Below are positions 1-7,993 of a stretch of DNA of 64,000 bases, piece by piece. A program made the translations under genes and the position numbers. The notes under the pieces are model-generated. The model had not been told where the DNA came from, did no database searches, and was given only the letters and a program-made list of their open reading frames with translations. The DNA comes from Clostridiales bacterium (GTDB lineage Bacteria > Bacillota > Clostridia > Saccharofermentanales > Saccharofermentanaceae): NCBI GenBank assembly GCA_017451265.1, contig JAFSPU010000012.1, positions 310,001 through 374,000 of the forward strand, written 5' to 3'. The first letter of the stretch is position 1. Every line of letters begins with the position of its first letter.

Positions 1-1
1 C

Positions 2-130
2 TGGCAGCCCCGCTGGCATATAGACGAAGCGGTAAGCCGCGTTATCGAGTGGACTAAGGTCTATGAGGCAGGCGCAGATATCCCCGCGGTTATGGATAAG
101 CAGATAAACGATTACATCACGAAAGGATGA
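2..130 (+). CDS. rfbG: CDP-glucose 4,6-dehydratase, C-terminal fragment
   Basis: The open frame runs in from the left edge and ends at TGA 128-130, giving 42 residues that begin WQPRWHIDEAVSRVIEW. The W-x-P-R-W...A...I-W-T/Y-K-x-Y-x-x-G pattern followed by a QI-x-x-Y tail is typical of the end of CDP-glucose 4,6-dehydratase, the SDR enzyme that converts CDP-glucose to CDP-4-keto-6-deoxyglucose. The next gene, an RfbH-type dehydrase that uses exactly this product, starts 7 bases downstream, which strongly supports the call. Only the last part is visible, so the NAD-binding and catalytic motifs cannot be checked. Another nucleotide-sugar dehydratase is the main alternative. Confidence 0.75.
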   Translation, partial: WQPRWHIDEAVSRVIEWTKVYEAGADIPAVMDKQINDYITKG

Positions 131-137
131 AAACATA

Positions 138-1475
138 ATGTTTGAGAACATGAATGAGCAGGAAGCAAGGGAGAAGATCCTCGAGCAGGTTAAGGAGTAT
201 GCGGACAAGTTCCACGCAGTAAAGCCTTACAAGGAAGGCGACAGGATCCCTTATGCCAGAAGAGTATACGGTTCCGAGGAGATGGTTAATCTCGTAGATT
301 CATCTCTCGAGTTCTGGCTCACATCTGGAAGATACACAGACGAGTTCGAGAAGAAGTTTGCGCAGTACCTGGGAGTAAAGTTCTGCTCTCTGGTTAACTC
401 CGGTTCTTCCGCTAACCTCGGAGCTTTCATGGCTCTCACAAGCCCTCTTCTCAAGGACAGAAGAATCAAGAGAGGCGATGAGGTAATCACAGTTGCGGCA
501 GGCTTCCCCACTACGGTTGCTCCTATCATCCAGTACGGTGCAGTGCCCGTATTCGTTGATGTTACGATCCCTCAGTACAACATCGATGTTACTAAGCTCG
601 AGGAGGCTTTATCCCCCAAGACTAAGGCTGTCATGATCGCACATACACTCGGTAATCCGTTTGACCTCAAGGCTGTTAAGGAGTTCTGTACGAAGAACAA
701 CCTCTGGCTTGTTGAGGATAACTGCGATGCATTAGGTTCCAAGTATACGATCGACGGCGAGGAGAAGTTCACGGGTACGATCGGTGATATCGGAACATCT
801 TCCTTCTATCCTCCGCACCACATGACAATGGGTGAGGGCGGCGCTATCTACACAAACAACGCACTTCTTAACAAGTGCATCAGATCCATGAGAGACTGGG
901 GAAGAGACTGCGTATGTCCTTCCGGAATGGATAACTTCTGCGGACACAGATTCGACGGTCAGTACGGACTTCTTCCCGCAGGCTACGATCACAAGTATGT
1001 TTACTCTCACTTCGGCTACAACCTCAAGGCCACAGACCTTCAGGCTGCAGTAGGATGCGCACAGATCGTTAAGTTCCCGTCTTTCGTAGAGAGAAGAAGA
1101 CATAACTTCGACAGACTCAAGGAAGGCCTTAAGGAGTGCGAGGATAAGCTGATCCTCCCTGAGGCTGCTCCTAATTCCAGACCTTCTTGGTTCGGCTTCA
1201 TGATGACAGTCAAGGAAGGTGTCGACAGAGTTAAGGTCGTTAAGTACATCGAGGAGCACGGCGTTCAGACAAGAAACCTCTTCGCAGGAAATCTTACAAA
1301 GCATCCCTGCTTCGATGAGTTAAGAGAAGCAGGCGAGGGTTACCGTATCGTCGGTGATCTTACCAACACAGACAGGATCATGAATGACACATTCTGGATC
1401 GGCGTTTATCCCGGCATGACAGACGAGATGATCGACTACATGATCAAGACGATCAAGGAAGCGCTTAATCAGTAA
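138..1475 (+). CDS. rfbH: CDP-4-dehydro-6-deoxyglucose 3-dehydrase (E1, RfbH/DdhC type)
   Basis: This 445-residue protein has the aspartate-aminotransferase fold of the RfbH/E1 family. With PMP and a [2Fe-2S] cluster the family removes the C3 hydroxyl from CDP-4-keto-6-deoxyglucose, leading to CDP-3,6-dideoxysugars. Diagnostic features are visible: the usual PLP lysine is replaced by histidine in SFYPPHHMTMGEGG (His227/His228), and the cluster cysteines appear as C196, C258, C260 and C268 (C-X-C-X7-C). Length matches the family (about 437). It follows the dehydratase by 7 bases and its stop overlaps the next ATG by one base. The E3 reductase partner that normally passes electrons to E1 is not in the window; it may lie upstream. 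Confidence 0.93.
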   Translation: MFENMNEQEAREKILEQVKEYADKFHAVKPYKEGDRIPYARRVYGSEEMVNLVDSSLEFWLTSGRYTDEFEKKFAQYLGVKFCSLVNSGSSANLGAFMALTSPLLKDRRIKRGDEVITVAAGFPTTVAPIIQYGAVPVFVDVTIPQYNIDVTKLEEALSPKTKAVMIAHTLGNPFDLKAVKEFCTKNNLWLVEDNCDALGSKYTIDGEEKFTGTIGDIGTSSFYPPHHMTMGEGGAIYTNNALLNKCIRSMRDWGRDCVCPSGMDNFCGHRFDGQYGLLPAGYDHKYVYSHFGYNLKATDLQAAVGCAQIVKFPSFVERRRHNFDRLKEGLKECEDKLILPEAAPNSRPSWFGFMMTVKEGVDRVKVVKYIEEHGVQTRNLFAGNLTKHPCFDELREAGEGYRIVGDLTNTDRIMNDTFWIGVYPGMTDEMIDYMIKTIKEALNQ

Positions 1476-2038
1476 TGGAGAATTCGGAAACAATAGAGCG
1501 CAGGAACTGGTTCGAGAGGTTCGTGCTGTGGTGCATGAACCTTCTGCTGATGCCCTTCGGCAAAAAGCTTGAAGGACAGGCTGCCGAAGCATTCCTGCAG
1601 TTCGTAAAATTCGCCCTCGTAGGCGTTACGAACACAGTCGTCTCATACCTTATAAATGCGGCGACTCTTTTTATCCTGGACAAGTTCGGACTGTTCCCGA
1701 ACACCGACATCTACATCGGAAATACGGTTGCTTTCATCCTGAGCGTTCTGTGGGCATTCATGCTCAGCAACAAGTTCGTATTTAAAGAAGACGAGAGCAA
1801 GGAGAAGAGAGTCTGGTGGAAGACGCTTATCAAGACATATCTTGCTTATGCTTTCACGGGTCTCGGTCTTTCCAACCTGATCTCACATGTAGGTGTTAAT
1901 GTATTCCACTTAAGCAAATACATCCCGCCCCTCATCAACCTGGTAGTGGCGGTACCGATCAACTTCGTTCTTAACAAGTTCTGGGCTTACGGACAAAAGA
2001 AAGGAAAAGAAGATGGGGCAGAAGATCAGCCTGCTTGA
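1475..2038 (+). CDS. gtrA: GtrA-family membrane protein (lipid-linked sugar flippase)
   Basis: This 187-residue protein has four predicted membrane segments. It carries the GtrA signature FVKFALVGVTNTVVSYLIN near residue 47 and the later SNKFVFK boundary segment. GtrA proteins are proposed to flip undecaprenyl-phosphate-linked sugars across the membrane for surface-glycan decoration. Its ATG overlaps the previous stop by one base (taATG). The last 26 bases overlap the aldolase-like gene. In the same operon a GtrB-type glycosyltransferase (7043) and a large polytopic protein (7974) complete a GtrA/GtrB/Gtr-type set. Family assignment is firm; the sugar is inferred from the neighbours. Confidence 0.88.
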   Translation: MENSETIERRNWFERFVLWCMNLLLMPFGKKLEGQAAEAFLQFVKFALVGVTNTVVSYLINAATLFILDKFGLFPNTDIYIGNTVAFILSVLWAFMLSNKFVFKEDESKEKRVWWKTLIKTYLAYAFTGLGLSNLISHVGVNVFHLSKYIPPLINLVVAVPINFVLNKFWAYGQKKGKEDGAEDQPA

Positions 2039-3614
2039 CTGCACGCTTAGAGACGGCGGATACGTAAACGACTGGAAGTTCGGCCATGATAATATGGTCT
2101 CTGTCTTCGAGCGAGTCGTAGATGCCGGCACTGACATCATTGAGATCGGATTCCTGGACGAAAGACGCCCCTTCGACTACGACAGGAGCATAATGCCTGA
2201 CACTGACAGCGTGGAGAAGATCTATGGTGACCTGGACCGCAAGGGTACCAAGGTCTTCGGCATGATCGACTACGGCACATGCGGCATTCAGAACATTAAA
2301 CCTTGTGCGGAAAGCTACCTTGACGGTATCAGAGTCATCTTCAAGAAGCACTTGAGAGTGCAGGCTCTGGACTTCTGCGCTGAGTTGAAGAAGCTCGGTT
2401 ACATTGTTTTCGCACAGCTTGTAAGCGTTACGGCATACACGGACGAAGAGCTTCTTGACCTGTGCCGACTTGCAAACGAGCGCAAGCCTGATGCAGTGTC
2501 CATGGTCGATACTTACGGTCTTACACACCAGAATGATCTAAGACACATCCTCGAGATCCTGGATAAGAATCTCGACGGCAATATTGCGATCGGTTATCAC
2601 GGTCACAACAACTTCCAGATGGGATATGCGAACTGCCAGATGGTGCTCGCTTACTCCAGGGAGACTGACAGGGACCTTCTCGTAGACGGCTCCCTTTACG
2701 GTATGGGCAAGAGTGCGGGCAATGCGCCGATCGAGCTTGTGGCCATGCACATGAATAACGAGTACGGCAAGGACTACCAGTTAAGCCAGTACCTCGAGGC
2801 TATCGATGCCAACATCATGCAGTTCTATCAGCCCGCCACATGGGGCTACAGCCTGTTCTTCTTCATCGCGGCGTCTAACGACTGCCACCCCGACTACGTT
2901 AAGCAGCTTACCAACAAGCACACGCTTTCCATAAAGCAGATGAATGAACTGCTCGGAAAGCTCGAGGGTGAGAAGAAGCTTCTGTACGACAAGAACTACA
3001 TGGAGAAGCTTTACCTGGAGTTCCAGGACAAGGAGATAAACGACGCGGAGTCGCTTAAGGCTTTGTCGGAGCAGCTTAAGGGCAAGACGATCCTCGTCAC
3101 AGGCCCCGGCACCACCATGGACACCGAGAGCCCGCGCATCAGCGAGTTCGTCATGAGCAGGGACCCCGTCATTATCTCGATCAACTACGCGAGCAAGGCG
3201 TTCATGCCGGACTACATCTTCCTTACGAACAGCAAGCGCTATATCCAGCTTTCCACGCTTCTTTCCAAGCAGAAGATCCCGATCATCGCCACGAGTAATG
3301 TCACACCTACGGATAAGCCTTTCGAATATGTGATCAACATAAGCGAGCTGCTCGACAGATCTTCCGAATATGCCGACAACTCTCTCATGATGATCCTGAA
3401 GATCCTTATGATAAGCGGCATTAAGGAGGTAAACCTCGCAGGCTTCGACGGCTATTCCGGAACGGATGCGAACTATCTCGATGAAGGTAAGGAATACGAA
3501 TTCGCCAAGAAGAAGGCGGATTATCTTAATAACTACATGTCAGGCTTCATACGCGCCCATAAGGACGACATCAAGGTGAACTTCCTGACATCGACAAGGT
3601 ACGACATATCATGA
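2013..3614 (+). CDS. DRE-TIM aldolase/lyase fused to a Rossmann-like C-terminal domain
   Basis: This is a 533-residue two-part protein. Residues 1-300 form a DRE-TIM metallolyase resembling 4-hydroxy-2-oxovalerate aldolase/HMG-CoA lyase: LLDCTLRDGGYVND supplies Asp9 and Arg13, and HGHNN (His196, His198) supplies the usual divalent-metal ligands. Residues about 353-533 form a separate domain beginning GKTILVTGPGTTMD, perhaps MptE/DUF115-like, which I cannot name firmly. It overlaps gtrA by 26 bases and the HAD gene by 4. Related aldolase-domain proteins occur in polysaccharide clusters with unknown substrates. A role in building or cleaving a sugar side chain is inferred from its position only. 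It lacks the regulatory domain of isopropylmalate synthases. Confidence 0.72.
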   Translation: MGQKISLLDCTLRDGGYVNDWKFGHDNMVSVFERVVDAGTDIIEIGFLDERRPFDYDRSIMPDTDSVEKIYGDLDRKGTKVFGMIDYGTCGIQNIKPCAESYLDGIRVIFKKHLRVQALDFCAELKKLGYIVFAQLVSVTAYTDEELLDLCRLANERKPDAVSMVDTYGLTHQNDLRHILEILDKNLDGNIAIGYHGHNNFQMGYANCQMVLAYSRETDRDLLVDGSLYGMGKSAGNAPIELVAMHMNNEYGKDYQLSQYLEAIDANIMQFYQPATWGYSLFFFIAASNDCHPDYVKQLTNKHTLSIKQMNELLGKLEGEKKLLYDKNYMEKLYLEFQDKEINDAESLKALSEQLKGKTILVTGPGTTMDTESPRISEFVMSRDPVIISINYASKAFMPDYIFLTNSKRYIQLSTLLSKQKIPIIATSNVTPTDKPFEYVINISELLDRSSEYADNSLMMILKILMISGIKEVNLAGFDGYSGTDANYLDEGKEYEFAKKKADYLNNYMSGFIRAHKDDIKVNFLTSTRYDIS

Positions 3615-4276
3615 GTAAATACGAAGCAGTCTTATTTGATCTCGACGGAACGTTGCTCGACACATCGGAGGGCATCCTTAAGTCAGTTAAGGAAACGATA
3701 GAACATTTTGATCTTGTAAGGCTGCCGGACGAGGAGCTTCTTAAGTTTATAGGCCCGCCGATCGAGTGGTCATTCGAGGGTAAGTGCGGCGTCACGGGCG
3801 ACCTTTTAAAAGAAGTCACCATGTATTTCAGAGACAGATACAGCAACCACAACCTGCTTCAGGCGGTGCCTTACGAGGGCATCTATGACCTTCTCGGATT
3901 CCTTAACGACAGGAACATCCCGATAGGTATCGCGACTTATAAGAAGCAGGATTATGCCGAGAAGCTCCTTATTGCGAAAGGCTTCGATAATTACACCGAT
4001 CACATCAACGGTTCCGATTACGGCGGCAAGCTTCTTAAGAAAGACATTATCAAGCTGTGCATCGATTCGCTCGGCGTAAGCGATGTAAGCAAGGTGCTGA
4101 TGGTGGGAGATTCCAACCATGATGCTAACGGTGCCAAGCTTGCGGGAGCCCCCTTTGCGGGCGTGTCCTACGGCTTCGGTTTCGGCCCCTTCGGAGGCGA
4201 GGATATAAATGATTTTGAGCACGTCTTCTATGCTGACAAGCCTATGGATCTGACGGTGCTCTTCGAGGAGGAATAA
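3611..4276 (+). CDS. HAD-superfamily phosphatase (phosphoglycolate-phosphatase-like)
   Basis: This 221-residue HAD hydrolase carries motif I FDLDGTLLDTSEGI at residues 9-22 and motif IV GDSNHDANGAKLAG near residue 165, with an alpha-helical cap between them as in Gph/PpaX-like enzymes. Members dephosphorylate small phospho-sugars or phosphoglycolate. The start is a 4-base ATGA overlap with the aldolase-like gene and the next gene begins 2 bases after its stop, so it is co-translated with the sugar pathway. A phosphorylated intermediate of that pathway is the likely substrate, but this is inference; HAD specificity cannot be read from sequence. Confidence 0.8.
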   Translation: MSKYEAVLFDLDGTLLDTSEGILKSVKETIEHFDLVRLPDEELLKFIGPPIEWSFEGKCGVTGDLLKEVTMYFRDRYSNHNLLQAVPYEGIYDLLGFLNDRNIPIGIATYKKQDYAEKLLIAKGFDNYTDHINGSDYGGKLLKKDIIKLCIDSLGVSDVSKVLMVGDSNHDANGAKLAGAPFAGVSYGFGFGPFGGEDINDFEHVFYADKPMDLTVLFEEE

Positions 4277-4278
4277 GC

Positions 4279-6102
4279 ATGAAGAAAGTAGCGCAGATTA
4301 TCGCGGATTTTCTTGCAGATAAGGGTGTGACTGACGTCTTCACCATCACCGGCGGCGGCGCAATGCACCTTAACGATGCTCTGGGCCACAGCCCCAGGCT
4401 TAAGTGCACTTATAACCATCACGAGCAGGCATGCTCCATCGCAGCTGAAGGCTACGCGAGACTCACGGGCAAGATTGCTGCGGTATGTGTCACTTCCGGC
4501 CCCGGCGGCACCAATGCCATCACAGGTGTCATGGGAGGCTACCTCGATTCCGTCCCGATGTTCGTCATCTCAGGCCAGGTTAAGCGTGAGACGACTCTGT
4601 GGTCCGTGCCCGAGCTTAAGCTGAGGCAGCTCGGTGATCAGGAGTTCCCCATTGTGGACGCAGTTTCATGCATGACAAAGTATGCCGTTATGCTCACGGA
4701 GCCCGAGGACATTTACTACCACCTCGAGAAGGCGTGGTGCCTCGCAAACTCCGGCCGCAAGGGTCCTGTCTGGATCGACGTGCCCCTTGATGTGCAGGCG
4801 GCTCCCGTGGATGAGAGTGCCTTAAGACACTTCGAGGGAAGTGAAGAGGAAAAGCAGATCCTTGCACAGGAGAAGCCCGCTTACGATGAGGCTTTGACGG
4901 CACAGATCCTCGAGAAGATAAGCAAGGCCGAGCGCCCCGTCATGATTGTCGGCGAAGGTATAAGGTTCGCGGGCGTGAAGGACAAGATGCTCAAGGTCTG
5001 CGACATGCTCAAGATCCCTGTGGTTACCGCATGGAACGCACATGACCTTGTGGCTGATGATAACCCTTATTACTGCGGACGCCCCGGCACAGTCGGAACG
5101 CGCGGCGGTAACTTCGTAATGCAGGGAAGCGACCTCATCATTTCGCTCGGATGCAGACTTAATATAAGACAGATAAGCTATAATTTTGCAGGCTGGTCTC
5201 CTGATGCATATAAGATCATGGTCGACATCGATGAGGCTGAGCTTAACAAGCCTACGATCAAGATCGATATGAAGGTGCATGCGGACGTGACCGATGTGCT
5301 GGATTCCATCATCGCGTCAGGATTTGACGGCGGCGACGCGCACGCCGAGTGGCTTAAGTGGAGCCGCGATGTCGATGCCAAGTATCCTGCCTGCATACCT
5401 TCTTATGAGCAGAAGAAGAGTCCGATCAATCCTTATGTTTTCATCGACAGATTCTCCAAGGTGCTTGCTGAGGATGACGCGGTTATCTGCGGTAACGGTT
5501 CCGCATGCGTAGTCACTTTCCAGGGCATGCATGTCAAGGATGAGACGAGGCTTTTCACCAATTCCGGCTGCGCTGCTATGGGTTACGGTTTCCCCGCGGC
5601 ACTCGGATGTGCTGTGGCAAGAGGGAATAAGCGTACTATCTGCGTGGATGGTGACGGTTCATTCCAGATGAATATCCAGGAGATGCAGACGGTCATCTAC
5701 AACAAGCTTCCGCTTAAGACATTCATCATCAATAACAACGGATATCATTCCATAAGACAGACACAGACTGCGAAGTTTAACCCGCCGCTCGTAGGTGTAT
5801 GTGACGGCAACGGTCTGTCCTTCCCGGATCTTTCCAAGCTCACGCCCGCTTACGGCATGCGTTATGTGAAGATCGATAACGCGGATGACATCGAGGCTAA
5901 GGTTCTTGAAGCTCTGCAGGGCGATGACCCCGTACTTTGCGAGGTAGTCGTTGACCACGAGCAGAACTTCGAGCCCAAGCTCAGCAGTAAGGTTCTGCCG
6001 GACGGTAAGATCGTATCGCCGCCGATCGACGATATGTTCCCGTTCCTGCCCAGAGAAGAGTTCGATGCTCTTAAGGCATCGATGCCCGGAAAGAAGGTAT
6101 AA
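4279..6102 (+). CDS. Thiamine-diphosphate enzyme, acetolactate-synthase-like (YerE-like candidate)
   Basis: This 607-residue protein has the three-domain layout of acetohydroxyacid synthase large subunits. The N-terminal domain has the catalytic glutamate in NHHEQACSIAAEGYAR (Glu49). The middle domain binds nucleotide, and the C-terminal domain has the TPP/Mg motif GDGSFQMN ending in NNNGYHS. No small regulatory subunit or ilvC/ilvD lies nearby, so branched-chain amino-acid synthesis is unlikely. Beside CDP-glucose 4,6-dehydratase and RfbH the best analogy is YerE, a TPP/FAD enzyme that transfers a two-carbon acetyl unit from pyruvate to C4 of CDP-3,6-dideoxy-4-ketosugar in yersiniose synthesis. 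The family is certain; YerE function is inference from context. Confidence 0.82.
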   Translation: MKKVAQIIADFLADKGVTDVFTITGGGAMHLNDALGHSPRLKCTYNHHEQACSIAAEGYARLTGKIAAVCVTSGPGGTNAITGVMGGYLDSVPMFVISGQVKRETTLWSVPELKLRQLGDQEFPIVDAVSCMTKYAVMLTEPEDIYYHLEKAWCLANSGRKGPVWIDVPLDVQAAPVDESALRHFEGSEEEKQILAQEKPAYDEALTAQILEKISKAERPVMIVGEGIRFAGVKDKMLKVCDMLKIPVVTAWNAHDLVADDNPYYCGRPGTVGTRGGNFVMQGSDLIISLGCRLNIRQISYNFAGWSPDAYKIMVDIDEAELNKPTIKIDMKVHADVTDVLDSIIASGFDGGDAHAEWLKWSRDVDAKYPACIPSYEQKKSPINPYVFIDRFSKVLAEDDAVICGNGSACVVTFQGMHVKDETRLFTNSGCAAMGYGFPAALGCAVARGNKRTICVDGDGSFQMNIQEMQTVIYNKLPLKTFIINNNGYHSIRQTQTAKFNPPLVGVCDGNGLSFPDLSKLTPAYGMRYVKIDNADDIEAKVLEALQGDDPVLCEVVVDHEQNFEPKLSSKVLPDGKIVSPPIDDMFPFLPREEFDALKASMPGKKV

Positions 6103-6104
6103 AT

Positions 6105-7046
6105 ATGAGCCGTGCGATAGTTACAGGATCAACAGGAATGCTCGGAGTGGCCACGATCGAGGTCCTTCTTAAGGAAGGATATGAGGTCATCGCCATCGCG
6201 CGACCGGGGTCATCAAGACTCATGAATATCCCCGAGGACGATAACGTTACCGTCGTAGAGCTTGATCTTGCCGACATCGCGGATCTTCCGGAAGTCCTTA
6301 ACGCTTCCGGTATAGATGAAGCCGACCTTTTCTTCCATTTCTCATGGGACGGCACGCACGGCGCTTCCAGAGATGACATGGATGTCCAGATGGAAAACAT
6401 CAAGGCTTCGCTTGCTGCCGTAAGAGCTGCAGCTGCACTTAAGTGTAAGACATTTTTAGGCGCGGGCTCACAGGCTGAGTGCGGTCCTTTGAAGGACGGC
6501 GCCAAGGTCGCTCCCGACACGCCCTGCTTCCCGACAAACGGCTACGGCATAGGAAAGCTTGCAGCAGGCCAGATGACCAGGATAGAGGCGAAGAAGCTCG
6601 GACTGAAGCACGTCTGGTGCAGGATCTTAAGCGTTTACGGTCCTTACGACGGCGCCCATACCATGGTAATGAGCGGCATCGGCATTATGCTTGAGGGTAA
6701 GAAAGCTTCCTACACCAAGGCAGAGCAGATGTGGGATTATCTGTACTGTAAGGATGCTGCCAAGGCATTCTTCCTCGCGGCTACAAAGGGCCGTGACGGT
6801 GCGGTTTATTCTGTGGGTTCCGGCAGTGTAAGACGCCTGAGCGAATACATTGAAGCCATAAGAGATGCCATCGACCCCAAGCTTCCCATCGGCTTCGGCG
6901 AGGTGGAGTATTATCCCGGCCAGGTTATGTACCTGTGTGCCGATACATCTTCTCTTGTCGAAGATACAGGGTTCGCCCCCGAGTATACCTTCGAGCAGGG
7001 AATTAAAGAGACAGTGGAATGGTTCAGAGAGGAGTTTGGAGCATGA
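6105..7046 (+). CDS. NAD-dependent sugar epimerase/dehydratase (ketosugar reductase candidate)
   Basis: This 313-residue extended SDR has a Rossmann glycine motif GSTGMLG at residues 8-14 and the catalytic tyrosine-lysine pair in YGIGK. The segment GAGSQAECGP matches the GSQAEYG motif common in CDP-abequose/paratose synthases and related deoxysugar reductases. The gene starts 2 bases after the TPP enzyme and its stop overlaps the next ATG (ATGA). In a yersiniose-like pathway it would reduce the keto group introduced by the TPP enzyme (the YerF step). Epimerase or 4-ketoreductase activity are alternatives the sequence cannot exclude. Confidence 0.78.
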   Translation: MSRAIVTGSTGMLGVATIEVLLKEGYEVIAIARPGSSRLMNIPEDDNVTVVELDLADIADLPEVLNASGIDEADLFFHFSWDGTHGASRDDMDVQMENIKASLAAVRAAAALKCKTFLGAGSQAECGPLKDGAKVAPDTPCFPTNGYGIGKLAAGQMTRIEAKKLGLKHVWCRILSVYGPYDGAHTMVMSGIGIMLEGKKASYTKAEQMWDYLYCKDAAKAFFLAATKGRDGAVYSVGSGSVRRLSEYIEAIRDAIDPKLPIGFGEVEYYPGQVMYLCADTSSLVEDTGFAPEYTFEQGIKETVEWFREEFGA

Positions 7047-7993
7047 AAAAGATTAGCGTGCTGATCCCGTGTTTTAACGAAGAAGAGAATGTCGGACCTA
7101 TGTCCGAGGCTCTCGTTAATATGTTTGCGAAGGATCTTCCGGATTACGATTATGAGATAGTCTTTATCGATAATGATTCGAGGGATCTTACTCGCCCCAA
7201 GCTCCGTCAGATCTGCGAAGCGAATCCGAAGATCAAGGCTATCTTCAATGCCAGAAACTTCGGCCAGAATAACTCTCCTTATTACGGAATCCTTCAGACG
7301 ACCGGTGACTGCACCATATCCATGGCGTGTGATTTCCAGGATCCTGTGGAGATGATCCCGAAGTATGTTCATGAGTGGGAGGAAGGCTACAAGATCGTAG
7401 TCGGCGTAAAGACTTCTTCCAAGGAGAACGGCTTCGTATATTTCTTAAGAAGTGTCTACTATAAGCTAATAAAGAAGTTTTCTGACGTGGAGCAGATCGA
7501 GCACTTTACGGGTGCCGGCCTGTATGACAGAAGCTTCGTGGATGTCATGAGAGACCTTAAAGATCCCAAGCCGTTCCTTAGAGGAATCGTCGGAGAGCTC
7601 GGATTTAAGATCAAGGAGATCCCTTTCGAGCAGCCGCAGAGAAGGGCAGGCAAGACACATAATAATTTCTATACTCTTTACGATACGGCTATGCTGTCGA
7701 TCACTTCCTATACGAAGATCGGCCTTCGTCTCGCTACATTCGGAGGCGGTATCATCGCCGCTTTGAGCCTTGTTGTCGCTCTTATCTACCTCATACTGAA
7801 GCTGTGCAACTGGTACGACTTTGATGCAGGTATGGCTCCTGTTACGATCGGTATGTTCGTCTTAGGTTCTATCCAGATCTTCTTCATCGGATTTTTAGGC
7901 GAATACATTCTTAATATCAACGAGCGCATTATGAACAGGCCTCTTGTTGTAGAAGAGGAGAGGATCAATTTCGATGAGCCCGAAAAGTCTTAA
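7043..7993 (+). CDS. gtrB: GtrB-like polyprenyl-phosphate glycosyltransferase (GT2)
   Basis: I start this 316-residue protein at ATG 7043 rather than the upstream in-frame ATG 7019. ATG 7043 has a GGAG ribosome site, overlaps the previous stop as ATGA, and opens the canonical MKKISVLIPCFNEEEN of DPM1/GtrB enzymes. The GT2 domain has DxxDP (D97-F-Q-D-P) and is followed by two C-terminal membrane helices (about 220-243 and 257-285). This matches bactoprenol glucosyltransferases that load a sugar from a nucleotide donor onto undecaprenyl phosphate. With GtrA at 1475 and the polytopic protein at 7974 it forms a Gtr module. Donor identity is inferred to be the CDP-sugar made upstream. Confidence 0.87.
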   Translation: MKKISVLIPCFNEEENVGPMSEALVNMFAKDLPDYDYEIVFIDNDSRDLTRPKLRQICEANPKIKAIFNARNFGQNNSPYYGILQTTGDCTISMACDFQDPVEMIPKYVHEWEEGYKIVVGVKTSSKENGFVYFLRSVYYKLIKKFSDVEQIEHFTGAGLYDRSFVDVMRDLKDPKPFLRGIVGELGFKIKEIPFEQPQRRAGKTHNNFYTLYDTAMLSITSYTKIGLRLATFGGGIIAALSLVVALIYLILKLCNWYDFDAGMAPVTIGMFVLGSIQIFFIGFLGEYILNINERIMNRPLVVEEERINFDEPEKS

